Source of the DNA: Neomonachus schauinslandi
Lineage: Eukaryota > Chordata > Mammalia > Carnivora > Phocidae
NCBI RefSeq assembly: GCF_002201575.2
Contig: NC_058410.1
Span: 99,844,239-99,908,238, forward strand
Length of the DNA: 64,000 nt
Direction: 5' to 3'
Shown here: positions 55,234 through 64,000 of the stretch, in pieces
Layout: each line of letters begins with the position of its first letter
How positions within the stretch are numbered: position 1 is the stretch's first letter
Made by a program: the position numbers and the translations under genes
Notes under the pieces: model-generated
The model's database searches: none
What the model saw: only the letters and a program-made list of their open reading frames with translations
Told to the model about the DNA's origin: nothing

Positions 55234-56180
55234 TAATTTCTCAATGATACAGGTTTCCTGCTTTTGCTACACAAGTTTATCAACTGCTTCTACTGCTCTA
55301 TTTCTATTGTTGTAGTGAAAGTTGATACTATACATAAAATATACAAGGCATGCCTCCAATTTCCTTTGCTAATTCCCTCTACACTAGACTGCCCTAGTTA
55401 GAGAAATACTAGCTTTCATGACTTGGGGTAGGAAAATAATACCTTCAAGACTGAGCAGAAGCCACTCAAATACCTTTCCTCTATGCTTGTTTTCTATTTC
55501 TTACTCTAAATGCCACTATTATAAAGCATTTTATTACCCTGGGTATGAGCGCAGTGTATCAAACTAAACTGAGGTACTAAGAAACTGTTTTTATGACTGT
55601 TTTGTGTGGGTTATACCAAGTCTGAAAAAACAATAACTTGGAAAAAAGTGGGCCAGTTACAACAGATAAGATTTATTTACAAGAAAATTTGAGCTTGCAT
55701 AATAGAGAATGAAAAATAGCATCTCTGCTAACCGTGCTATGGTCATAACTGATATTACTTTCTCAAAAATCCCTGAATAAATAAAATAAAAATAAGCCAA
55801 GTCCTGTTAGAAACCAGAAAAATTCAAAATACAGTAAGAAGAAAGATAAAAGAACAGCCTTACTCTCAAGATATCATGGAGGTGATAACATGTGAAAATA
55901 TGATATAAAGTAAATATTCAATGGAAGGACATAAAAATGGGAAAAAAGAGGGATTGAGAAAAATGTATACAAAGTGAAGTGAATAAGATAGTGAAGAGAA
56001 AGTAAAAGTAGGACTCTGTATATATAGAATAGATGGTAATAACACAAAAAAATATTTTTAAGGTGGAACAAAAAGAAAAACTATTGAGATGATGGTATTC
56101 GTTATGAAACTACCCCAAGAGCAAGAAAAAAAAATTGTAGGACATATGTTGATAAATACTGAAAAACTTATCAAAAGGTT
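55234..56180. other. Unique AT-rich DNA
   Basis: No feature recognised. The minus-strand frame 55874-56071 is low-complexity Phe/Leu/Tyr. Confidence 0.5.
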
Positions 56181-56189
56181 AATAAACAT

Positions 56190-56400
56190 TTTTTTAAAGA
56201 TTTATTTATTTATTTGAGAGAGAGAGCATGCCAAGCAAGGGGAGGGGTAGAGGGAGAGGGAGAGGGGGGCAGAGAATCTCAAGCAGACACTCCCCTGAGC
56301 ATGGAGCCCAACACAGGACTCAACCCCACAACCCTGAGATCATGGCCTGAGCTGAAATCAAGAGTCAGACACTCAACCGACTGAGCTACCCAGGCGCCCC
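56190..56400 (-). mobile_element. Older CAN-SINE, minus strand
   Basis: Reverse reading: ggggcgcctgggtagctcag, tgactcttgatttcagctc, catgatctcagggttgtgg, a TC-rich block, and an A-rich tail read as aaagatttatttatttattt. Short target-site duplication aataaacat at 56181 and 56402. Confidence 0.92.
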
Positions 56401-56410
56401 GAATAAACAT

Positions 56411-56739
56411 GTTTAATGGTAGATCCTTTCACTCAAAAATAAATGACAAAGTTGTCAAATATGTGTCCTTGAGTCAAATGACCTCCCTGACCTGGAACTG
56501 CAGTACTGCAACTGGTAAGGAGGGGACCAATAGGAGGAATGATGAGGTGACAAAATAATAAATAAGAAACAATAACAAAAATTTACTGATTTAGAGATCA
56601 GTAAAACCGCACTGTTTTTAACAAAAATTATCAGTAATCAGGATGGGGTCAGAAGGATGAGTTGCATTCATCATGTCACATGTCAGGGGTCTTTAGAACA
56701 TTCAGGTAGAAACATCCCCTTCCACATATTCTCACCACC
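56411..56739. other. Unique DNA, no feature recognised
   Basis: Nothing nameable was seen. Confidence 0.5.
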
Positions 56740-57100
56740 AAATCTACGAACCCAGCTATATCAGCACCCAATTACTCTGCCTTCTCTCCTGTTATAATGA
56801 ATTATAATCATTATATTTATTCTGTGGTTTTCTCCAAGACCACCCTTTTTATAGTGTACTAGATCTGATGCTGATTCACCTACATTGGTCTGGAATTATC
56901 AGTTTTTCTCTGTTAGATCATCCCTCTCAACAGACAAATATGCTGTAATACTTCCTGTCTTTAAATAGTCTCCCTATATTTCATGGCCAACCTGTTACTC
57001 ACCCCTTTACTACCTGTCTTTACCTCCTCTCCTCCCAATCAGTCTTAACCCACTCTAGTAGGATTTCTTTCCCACCCAGTCCTTCTATATATACCCTATC
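56740..57100 (+). mobile_element. L2 internal fragment
   Basis: cctctcctcccaatcagtctta, acccactctagtaggatttc and tttcccacccagtccttct parallel the L2 ORF2 stretch upstream of the VTNDL block. The left boundary is vague. Confidence 0.48.
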
Positions 57101-57327
57101 CAATTGGAGTCAGCTTACAAAAATTAGGAGCGAGAAGGCAGGAGGACAGAGTAAGGCAGTTACAAAGAAAGCATTTGTGTGATATTATTAAAAAGATTTA
57201 AGAAGGAAAAATATTTATGGTCTTGCGCATAAGGAATCTCTATAAAAGCAGAAGTCTGTTGTCAGAGTGCAAAGAAGAGATGGCCAGAAGATGAAATGCA
57301 TTTAGAGCTAAAAGGAGGAGAAACAGG

Positions 57328-57494
57328 GGCACCTGGGTGGCTCAGTTGGTTGGGCGTCTGCCTTTGGCTCCGGTCATGATCCCAGGACCTTGGGATTGAG
57401 CTCCACCTCCAGCTCCCTGCTCAGCGTGGAGTCTGCTTCTCCCTCTCCATCCACCTCTCCCCCTGCTCATGCTTTCTTGAAAAAAAAAAAAAAA
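57328..57494 (+). mobile_element. CAN-SINE
   Basis: Head ggggcacctgggtggctcag, ttggttgggcgtctgcctt, catgatcccaggaccttggg, and a tail shortened to poly-A with no ataaat block. Target-site duplication aaaaggaggagaaacagg at 57310-57327 and 57495-57512. Confidence 0.94.
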
Positions 57495-57512
57495 AAAAGG
57501 AGGAGAAACAGG

Positions 57513-59519
57513 TGAAGAAATGCATCATGAAAACCTGAGAAACTGGAGTTCACAAGAAACTGGGTTGGCTTTGACAGTGAAAGAGGAACAGTAAATACAT
57601 ATTTGTAGTATGTAAATAAACTTTATTTTAGAAAAAAAAAAATGCAGGTTCAATGAGAACTACCTCAAAAGAATAAGTCTCCACAAACGTTTGGTATCAA
57701 GTCTTCCAATTGCCATTTTATACCGCCAATCCTATTAGTATGATGCGTTTTCAAATTCTGAATGCTCCTAAGGCCAATGCTGTAGCATTATTAAACAGAA
57801 TTTAGTTCCAGCCTCCAAATGTCCTTCAAATGTATTAACTGGCTGTTTAAATTCAACAGCTAGGATCTCCTGATAGCAAAAAGTGAGGAAAGAAGGCATC
57901 ACTCACCCAAAGCAACAGTTTTGGGGGGATGTGAACTAAGAGGAAGTTGGGGTAGGGGCCAACAAGATTTAAAAGCTAAATTGCTAACCAAACCACTACC
58001 AACCAATGAGGGTTAGTCATGAAATGTATTAGAAAAGTCTTCCGAGGCAGTGAAAACCATGAAGCTGGCAACAATTCATTTTTAAAGAACCATGAGGCAA
58101 GCTGGAAGAGAGATCATTTGAACTTTGACATCAGGAGGGAAGAAAAAAAATGACAGAGCTGCATTCACCCCAGTACTACTCTGTCCTCTCTTCCTCATTC
58201 GTGTGGGCGAGACAGGGCAAAGGCTGTGCCCATGTCTTTGTCACCATGCCCTAAGCACGGAGCTAGCCACTGAAGGGGAGCCTCCAGCTTCTGGGGCTCC
58301 TGTGTGCTGACTAGGAACAGTGATCAAGCCATACACCTGCAGGACTTTCCATAACATATCTACAGGCAAAGAACCAATACTCTCTCCCTTGGGTGTTTCG
58401 TTTTAAACATTTTGCAAAATCCTGGCCACGTCTGCATATATACACAGCAGAACTGAACTAACCAAGTGTTTGGATCTTTCTTTACTTAGGCATATCATTG
58501 CAGTTTTACATGCATCTGGAAATTCTGGTTTCACAGGCTGTTCCTGGGATGATCAAGTATGTCAATATGTCCATCTGGATGTTGAAATCTTCTACAGAGA
58601 CTACTGCATAAATGTAATTGAATTCTTCTGAATTTCCAAGTGGATAATAAAATTCCACCCACCCCCTTCCCATTTCAAAGAAATACATTTTTTAATGGAA
58701 TAACTCCTCAGGAAGGTAGAGAGGGTAAGTAAAGAGAGAAAAAATCAAACTAGTTTATTTGATTTTCTACTAACAAGTTTCTACAACAACTCTTGTGAGT
58801 TTGAGGAAAAAATGATACGAGTAGTAATTATGTGTGTGTTTTAGTTATCCACACTATTCCTATTCCTTGATCATGTTTTGTTGGCAATTTACTGAATAAA
58901 ATGAAGGATCTCAGAAAAGAAGTTGATTCTAATTAACTTCTGAGAATTCTTGTCCTTTGATCTAGTGACTTGCCCACTCTCTGAAATAAAATCTAGCCAA
59001 CCCCTCCCCAAATGATCTAACATCAGAATGGGGGCAAGACTTCATGCCAAACCTAATATCTGTGTGTTATTTCCACAAAACATCCTGAAAACAGGACAGC
59101 CCAAATCCCCATGAGACCAAGACAAGGCATTCCATAACTAAAGGATATCCCCTTATGTGATAAATATGGCATCCCTCTCACATTGAAGTACCCCTAAGAC
59201 TTTAAAACCTCACAAAACATAGCCCAGAGAGCATTAAGTGACAGGAAAAATAGTATGGCACTTCTATGACCAAAATAAACATTTGGTGGATGAAAGCCTC
59301 ACGTTCCATTCCTCTGACCACACATTGGCAAGGCCCTTGTCAGCTGCTTGGAACTGGCTTGACCATTTCCTCTCAAAAGCTATTCATTTCAAGAGATGCC
59401 CTCTGTTTAAGCCGAATCCGAATCCCATGTAAAAGGGTAATACCTGTCTGTACTTTTGCTCAGTTTGTCAAAGAGAGACTTTTCTTTCCTATCCCATAAC
59501 AATTATGGAAACACAGAGC
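57513..59519. other. Unique DNA, no gene recognised
   Basis: Frames 58125-58310, 59238-59432 and 59266-59499 lack recognisable motifs. The part 57710-57870 (taccgccaatcctattag, gatgcgttttcaaattctg) is complex and CpG-bearing and might be a small conserved block. Confidence 0.42.
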
Positions 59520-59700
59520 AGTAGTTTCATGCAATGCTAATCTTCAGAATCATGTACGAGGCTTGTTAAAAATATGGATTCCTGGTACCCGGACTTACTT
59601 AACCAGAGTCTCTGAGGGACAGATGAGCCTTGGAATCGCGTATTTATCCCCTGCCCCTAGGTGATGCTGATGATTAGCCAAGTCTGGGGAAGCCCAGTCA
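59520..59700 (+). mobile_element. MER5A-like hAT relic
   Basis: gcagtagtttcatgcaatgc, cttcagaatcatgtacgagg, cttgttaaaaatatggattcc, accagagtctctgaggga and taggtgatgctgatgattag follow MER5A. Confidence 0.75.
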
Positions 59701-60129
59701 AATGGAAAGCATGTGGAACCTCAGTGCAGAGAGGCTTCATTTCATCTTTTCCTCTACAGGTATGGCCTCCCTAGGTCTCTATTCTCTGGCTTGTGAAATG
59801 GTGGTAAGACTGACTGCCTCCTTTCTCCTTCATCTCACTAGGATGTTGTATAGGCCAAAGAGATACTGACCTTAATTTTCTGATCCGTGGATCGGAGAGG
59901 ACTGAGACATGCCCTTCTCATATTTATTCAGGGCTGGGGGGTATGCCTCATTTGCCTGCATACAGTGGCCAGTTTTTGTGCTGACACTCTGTTCCCATGT
60001 TTCTGGAGTGGCAGAGCCAGGGGCAGAAAAAGAACAAGGATGAATGAATCTGTCAAATGTGTGGACCAGTTGATGATACATTCTTGCTGGGCCTCACCAC
60101 TCTTGACACCCAACCTCCCTCCTAAGAAA
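59701..60129. other. Unique DNA, no gene recognised
   Basis: Frame 59887-60219 (110 codons) runs into the L1 tail and is not a gene. Confidence 0.45.
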
Positions 60130-60275
60130 ACGTACTGCATGGAGCCCTGGGTGTTATACGAAAACAATGAATCATGGATCACTACATCAAAAACTAATGA
60201 TGTATTGTATGGTGACTAACAACATAACATAACAAAACAAAACAAAACAAAATAAAATAAAATAATAAATAAAAG
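60130..60275 (+). mobile_element. Young L1 3' tip with expanded A-rich tail
   Basis: gtactgcatggagccctggg, aacaatgaatcatggatcac, aactaatgatgtattgtatgg, gactaacaacataacataac, then (aaaac)n and (aaaat)n tail variants. Confidence 0.82.
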
Positions 60276-60609
60276 AACATATGAATTCCTAAGTAATCAG
60301 GAGTATGGTGTTGTCAGCCACCTGGAGTGGTCAGGACATGCTTGGCCTGTTCAGAAAATACTGTGAAAGAAGAGACAGCCAAGACAGTCTTTTTTTTTTT
60401 TTTTTGTCTGCATTTTGAAGATATGGTTTGTTACTCTAGAAAGCAAAACTTAGTCAAATGAAAATAAACTGTAATAAATATTTTCTTTCAGGAGTCTTTG
60501 TGGAAGATGAATGTGCTGTTTTAAGATGAAAGAGAGCCCTCACCTCGTTCAAATCCAGATTACACTTTGAAAGTCATAGGAAAATATTTGAATATTCAAT
60601 GACACTAGG
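60276..60609. other. Unique DNA with poly-T tract
   Basis: A T homopolymer at about 60390-60406. Nothing else recognised. Confidence 0.5.
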
Positions 60610-60695
60610 GTGTGGTCTTTTAATGCTTACCTGTTTCTATCATAGTACCTGCCAGAGGGCTGGGCACATAGTAAGCACTCAATAAATACAAGTTG
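60610..60695 (+). mobile_element. L2 or MIR 3' end fragment
   Basis: tttctatcatagtacctgcc, agagggctgggcacatagta, agcactcaataaatac. Both families share this terminal sequence. Confidence 0.55.
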
Positions 60696-60699
60696 TCTA

Positions 60700-61070
60700 A
60701 CTGATCCTTACATCTGTCCGCAGGGGTCTTGAGATTTCTTCTAAGGAAGAAATAAGCCAAATGGACCTTGTTAATAATGCCTCTGTATGCTGGAAACTGG
60801 AGAAGGCTGTTTAAATACAATGAAATCAGATGTCACCAGACCCTTGCATTTTCTTGGGCTCCTGGACAAGACCCAGAGGGCCATGCTGCTGCTATGGATA
60901 TATTCTCTAATGGAGTATTTATACCTCGGAGACTCCAGCCAGCTAGGAGACTATTTATGCGGCAGTAAAAAAACTTGAACAGGAAGCTGTTTGGCTCTAA
61001 TAGTTTCAGGTATTTCTACACATCTCTGCTCACCATGTGTCCTGTTGAATTATACTGTGTCCAGAGTGTG
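60700..61070. promoter_or_regulatory. Candidate conserved non-coding element
   Basis: Repeat-free and complex, with ctggagaaggctgtttaaat, gaaatcagatgtcaccag, tagtatttataccttcgg-like atacctcggagactcc and gactatttatgcggcag. Short plus-strand frames (60768-60968 and 60787-60978) overlap in two registers, which argues against coding. Inference only. Confidence 0.33.
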
Positions 61071-61321
61071 ACAGCAGAGGCCCGTAATGGGACTTCCGTA
61101 ATGGAATGGCCTGAGAGAGGGAGTGGAGGAGACTGCAAGAGAATGGGGGAGCAGGGAAGAGGAAGGGGGTTTCAAAAGAAATATTTCTTTTGCATTTGGT
61201 TGTTTGATTTCCAGATTCAGAAGAAAATGAAGAATGTACAGAAACGTATGTAGCCTCACCTGCCTTTTTCAGGTGAGATACTCTGAGTCGGGACTGCAGC
61301 ACTTAGAAGGAGCGGTGTTGT
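61071..61321. other. Unique DNA, no gene recognised
   Basis: Overlapping frames on both strands (60975-61253, 61030-61302) show no motif. Confidence 0.4.
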
Positions 61322-61520
61322 GAATCAGAGCACAAATTCCAGCTTCACCATGCACTAGCTTTGAGATCCTGAAAAGTTACTTAGGCTCTCTCTGACTCAG
61401 TTTCCTTATCTGTAAAATGGGAATGATGATAATAATAGTACTACTTCATGGAAATTAATATAAAAATTAAATGAATTAATATTCTTCAGTACTTGAAACA
61501 AATACTTCACACACAGTCAA
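61322..61520 (+). mobile_element. MIR relic
   Basis: aatcagagcacaaattccagc, ctctgactcagtttccttatc, tgtaaaatgggaatgatgat and tgaattaatattcttcagtac follow MIR closely. Confidence 0.8.
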
Positions 61521-61784
61521 CACTACATGAGTGAGATATCTGTGTGCATATATATTCATATATTTATACATTTTTTAAATCAAGCAGTCACTGAATACCT
61601 AAAATTGAATGCTGCAGCTAGAATCTGATTTGGGTAGGTGTCATTCAAACTATAAATGAATATTCTTCAGAGAATTAAGTTCTTTCTAAGCTTTCAGAGA
61701 GTAAGTTCTTTCTGAAGTTCTTTCTAGGCTGCATAATTCTCTAGAGGGAAAATGGCAAAACTATGCAACTATTACTAATCGATA

Positions 61785-62000
61785 CTTTAGAATATTAATG
61801 TGCTGGTCACTATAATGAGCACTTCGTAAGGATCCTCTAATTTCAGCCTCACAACAATACTGTGAGGTTGGAAGAGTATCCTCAATTCACAAATAAGGAA
61901 CCTGAAAACAAGAGATGTTAAGTAATCTATCCAAGATCACACAGCTGGTACATGATAAAGCTGGGATTGGACCAAATGTATTCGATTCTCAATGCTGGGC
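61785..62000 (-). mobile_element. MIR relic
   Basis: gtcactataatgagcacttc, ttcagcctcacaacaatactg, tgaggttggaagagtatcc, atccaagatcacacagctgg and gctgggattggaccaaatg: full reverse MIR. Confidence 0.78.
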
Positions 62001-62204
62001 CTTTCATCTCTTCTTACATAACTCTTCAGCTGGTTGAGACTAGTAGTACTGTGTAGTTTAGCTCTTTGCTCCTAGAGTGCCAGGCACAAAGCCGTAGGCA
62101 ACAAACTAAAGGAAAAACCCCCTCCCCCTTGATAGGCAAATATTGCTCCCGAGGAGCCAAACCTATGACACAAGGTACACGTGACACAGTTTAGGCACTC
62201 TGTG

Positions 62205-62460
62205 CCCAGATATTTTAGAACACTCACTGTGCTGCTCACTGTGATTGTCTACTTTACAAGGGTTGTCTAATTTCACTCACAACAACGTTATGATGTAGGA
62301 ACAAGTATCTCCAGACCATAACAGATAATAGTAACAGGTAATATGGTTATTGTTATTGTCATGTTACCTAAGGGGAAACTGAGACACATAACGGCTTAGA
62401 AATTTATCCAAATAATGGTAGAACCAGAGTTTGAACCCAGCAGAGTCCATGCTCTGGAGA
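62205..62460 (-). mobile_element. MIR relic with internal insertion
   Basis: gtctaatttcactcacaacaac, aaggggaaactgagacacat, aatggtagaaccagagtttg and aacccagcagagtccatgctc are reverse MIR. About 40 bp (taatagtaacaggtaatatgg...) separates the halves. Confidence 0.75.
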
Positions 62461-62759
62461 TAGATAACAGCCAAACACCAAAGCCAGCAGGCTCGACTGA
62501 AAATACCACGAAGTCTTAAGTTTAAATAAGCAGGGAAATTGTGAAAAAGAGGGCAGAAAATTTAAGAAGGAAGAATCCTCTCGTAATTCATAAATGGGGT
62601 ATTTAATTCCTCTTACCTATATTTGTACTTCTGGCTTAGGTGGCAAAGAGGACAATACAAAGCTTTCACAGAATACAAGAGAAAAGTCTAAGTTTGTCTT
62701 GCTGGAGTTCATAAACTTTGAACTTGTCATTCAACCTGAGTCTGAGAAACAGCCAGGAA
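62461..62759. other. Unique DNA, no feature recognised
   Basis: Frame 62594-62893 begins here without recognisable protein features. Confidence 0.45.
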
Positions 62760-63080
62760 AGAATAAAAGCACTATGGCTAGCTGCTATGGTGATAATGCT
62801 TTCAGACTGATTAAGCACTTAACACTGCCTGTGATCTCAAGTGAAAACAGAGCCACGTTTAAGGAACTTCCGTTTCAACAGCTTTCTGGGTGAATCTCTC
62901 TCATTTATACTTTGACCTCTGCAGCCTCCCTCCTCCTTCCTCCTTTCCCTATCCGCAGAAAGTCACCTAGATTCCTTAAAATGACTTGCATTTCATTGAT
63001 ACAAAAGCTTAAGTTCCGAGTTTCCGAGCTCAGTTTGCAAAGGAACTTTCCCCTTCCACTCAGCTGGCCTCAGAAGCAGT
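62760..63080. promoter_or_regulatory. Candidate regulatory block
   Basis: Complex, repeat-free sequence: ctatggctagctgctatgg, agactgattaagcacttaac, tacaaaagcttaagttccgag, tttccgagctcagtttgc, then caaaggaactttcccc. A CT-rich stretch lies near 62926-62955. Candidate only, by texture. Confidence 0.25.
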
Positions 63081-64000
63081 CACCATCTTGATCCTCAAAA
63101 GAATTTTTTTTTCTTTTTGTGGGCCTGAACAAAGGCAGGGGCTGCTTAAGCAGTAACATAAGAGCATTTAGGAAAACAACTCTACTAAATAGAGAACATC
63201 TTGTTTAGTACTTAACGCTACATGATGAAGACAAACTTCATCCTGGAGTTTGCTGGGTCTACTTTCTCCCCCATTTCCATCTGTTCTTTGGCTGTGATAC
63301 CGACAGCAACTCAGATGGCTAAGTGCTTATGCAGGGCTCCTAGATTAGCGTCCGTCTGTTAGCCCATGAGTTTTGATCAGCCACTCACAGGCTCCATTTC
63401 TTTGATGCCTACAAAAGAGTTTCATGGGTTGGTCATAGTTACCATGCAAAGCAGAGCTTCACTTTTTCCAAAAAAGGAAGCAAATTACCCTCTCTTCCCT
63501 CTTCAATGGCATCTGGGGGAGCATGTTCTCCAGCACTATGTCACTATGACCCCTCACAAAAGTACTGTATCTAAATTAAATTTCTTTTATGTACTACTTA
63601 TTAATATTTATTTATTTATAGATTTTGATCTATAAATTTACTTACAGATCATTAGGTCAGACATTCACACACACAGAGAACTGAAGACTAACCACCAGAA
63701 TGTTCCCTGTGTGTTCAATGTGGTTATTTTTAGATGGTGGGTTTATGAGTGGTTTCTCAAAATTCGTTTTGCATAATAGTATTTTCTAGATTTTCTATAA
63801 TGGCTACCTCTTATAAAATAAAAACTTTTTAAAATGTATATTACATACCTAGTCTTTCACATCTATGAAAGATACAAAAATGAACAGAGAAGTTCAGACA
63901 TTTCTCTAGGTCAATTCATGACCTTGATAAATTAGAAAGCCAGATTAAAACTCGTCTAGACTTGGTTGAATCCAACCATTTCCTATCATTTTCTTCTAGG
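63081..64000. other. Unique AT-rich DNA to window end
   Basis: No confident repeat. The frame 63366-63635 ends in AT-rich low complexity. (ttta)n-like sequence lies near 63607-63622. Confidence 0.5.

Noticed and set aside
1..64000. CRISPR arrays, operons, phage or bacterial mobile systems
   Set aside because: Repeat content, base texture and absence of dense genes show a mammalian nuclear region. No regularly spaced short repeats with unique spacers exist.

Overview
This window is mammalian nuclear DNA from a carnivoran. The clearest evidence is a set of 18 tRNA-Lys-derived CAN-SINEs. Most open with gggcgcctgggtggctcagt (or gggcacctgggtgg), continue with a ggctcaggtcatgatc block, and end in TC-rich DNA, an aataaataaataaaatct-type stretch and poly-A. 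The 3' halves (ctccctgctcagcaggg, cttctccctctcccactcc) look like bears, seals and weasels (arctoid Caniformia) rather than cats or dog-specific SINEC_Cf; that placement is inferred from memory. Several ages of LINE-1 are also present. I found no convincing host protein-coding exon, processed pseudogene, tRNA or rRNA gene, or CRISPR array. The many short open frames lie inside repeats or look like chance.

Layout. 1-4.0 kb: a clipped L1 3' end, MIR relics and a repeat-free, conserved-looking block (2.47-2.96 kb). 4.0-8.75 kb: two ancient L1M elements, broken up by a SINE and two young L1 3' ends. 8.75-12.3 kb: unique DNA and old LTR relics, one split by a SINE. 12.3-17.5 kb: a run of SINEs with an L2 and a MIR. 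17.5-24.4 kb: relics of L1M, MIR, hAT, MER5A and MER20 and a dispersed L2. 24.4-34.4 kb: mostly unique DNA with two SINEs, a TG/TA microsatellite and a diverged 170-bp direct repeat. 34.47-40.49 kb: an L1 with a complete 5' end, flanked by a target-site duplication and disabled by frameshifts, stops and a large internal deletion. 40.5-53.4 kb: SINEs, a solo LTR, an L2 and two more conserved-looking blocks. 53.4-55.2 kb: a second L1 with two assembly gaps and a repeated segment. 55.2-64 kb: old MIR/L2/MER5A, two SINEs, an L1 tail and further conserved-looking unique DNA.

The only protein-coding sequences with a recognisable history are the L1 ORF1 and ORF2 remnants (36.3-40.3 kb and 53.4-54.7 kb). 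ORF1 is an RNA-binding trimeric chaperone. ORF2 is an endonuclease and reverse transcriptase whose machinery also moves the SINEs. Every copy here is dead. The window reads as intergenic or intronic sequence whose possible host function, if any, would lie in the candidate conserved non-coding blocks. I did not find a new biological system. The most useful leads are the L1 structural oddities (duplicated 5' UTR units, a doubled 3' UTR, the internal deletion and an antisense reading frame), the misassembly signal at 54.4 kb, the unexplained direct repeat and the non-coding blocks.
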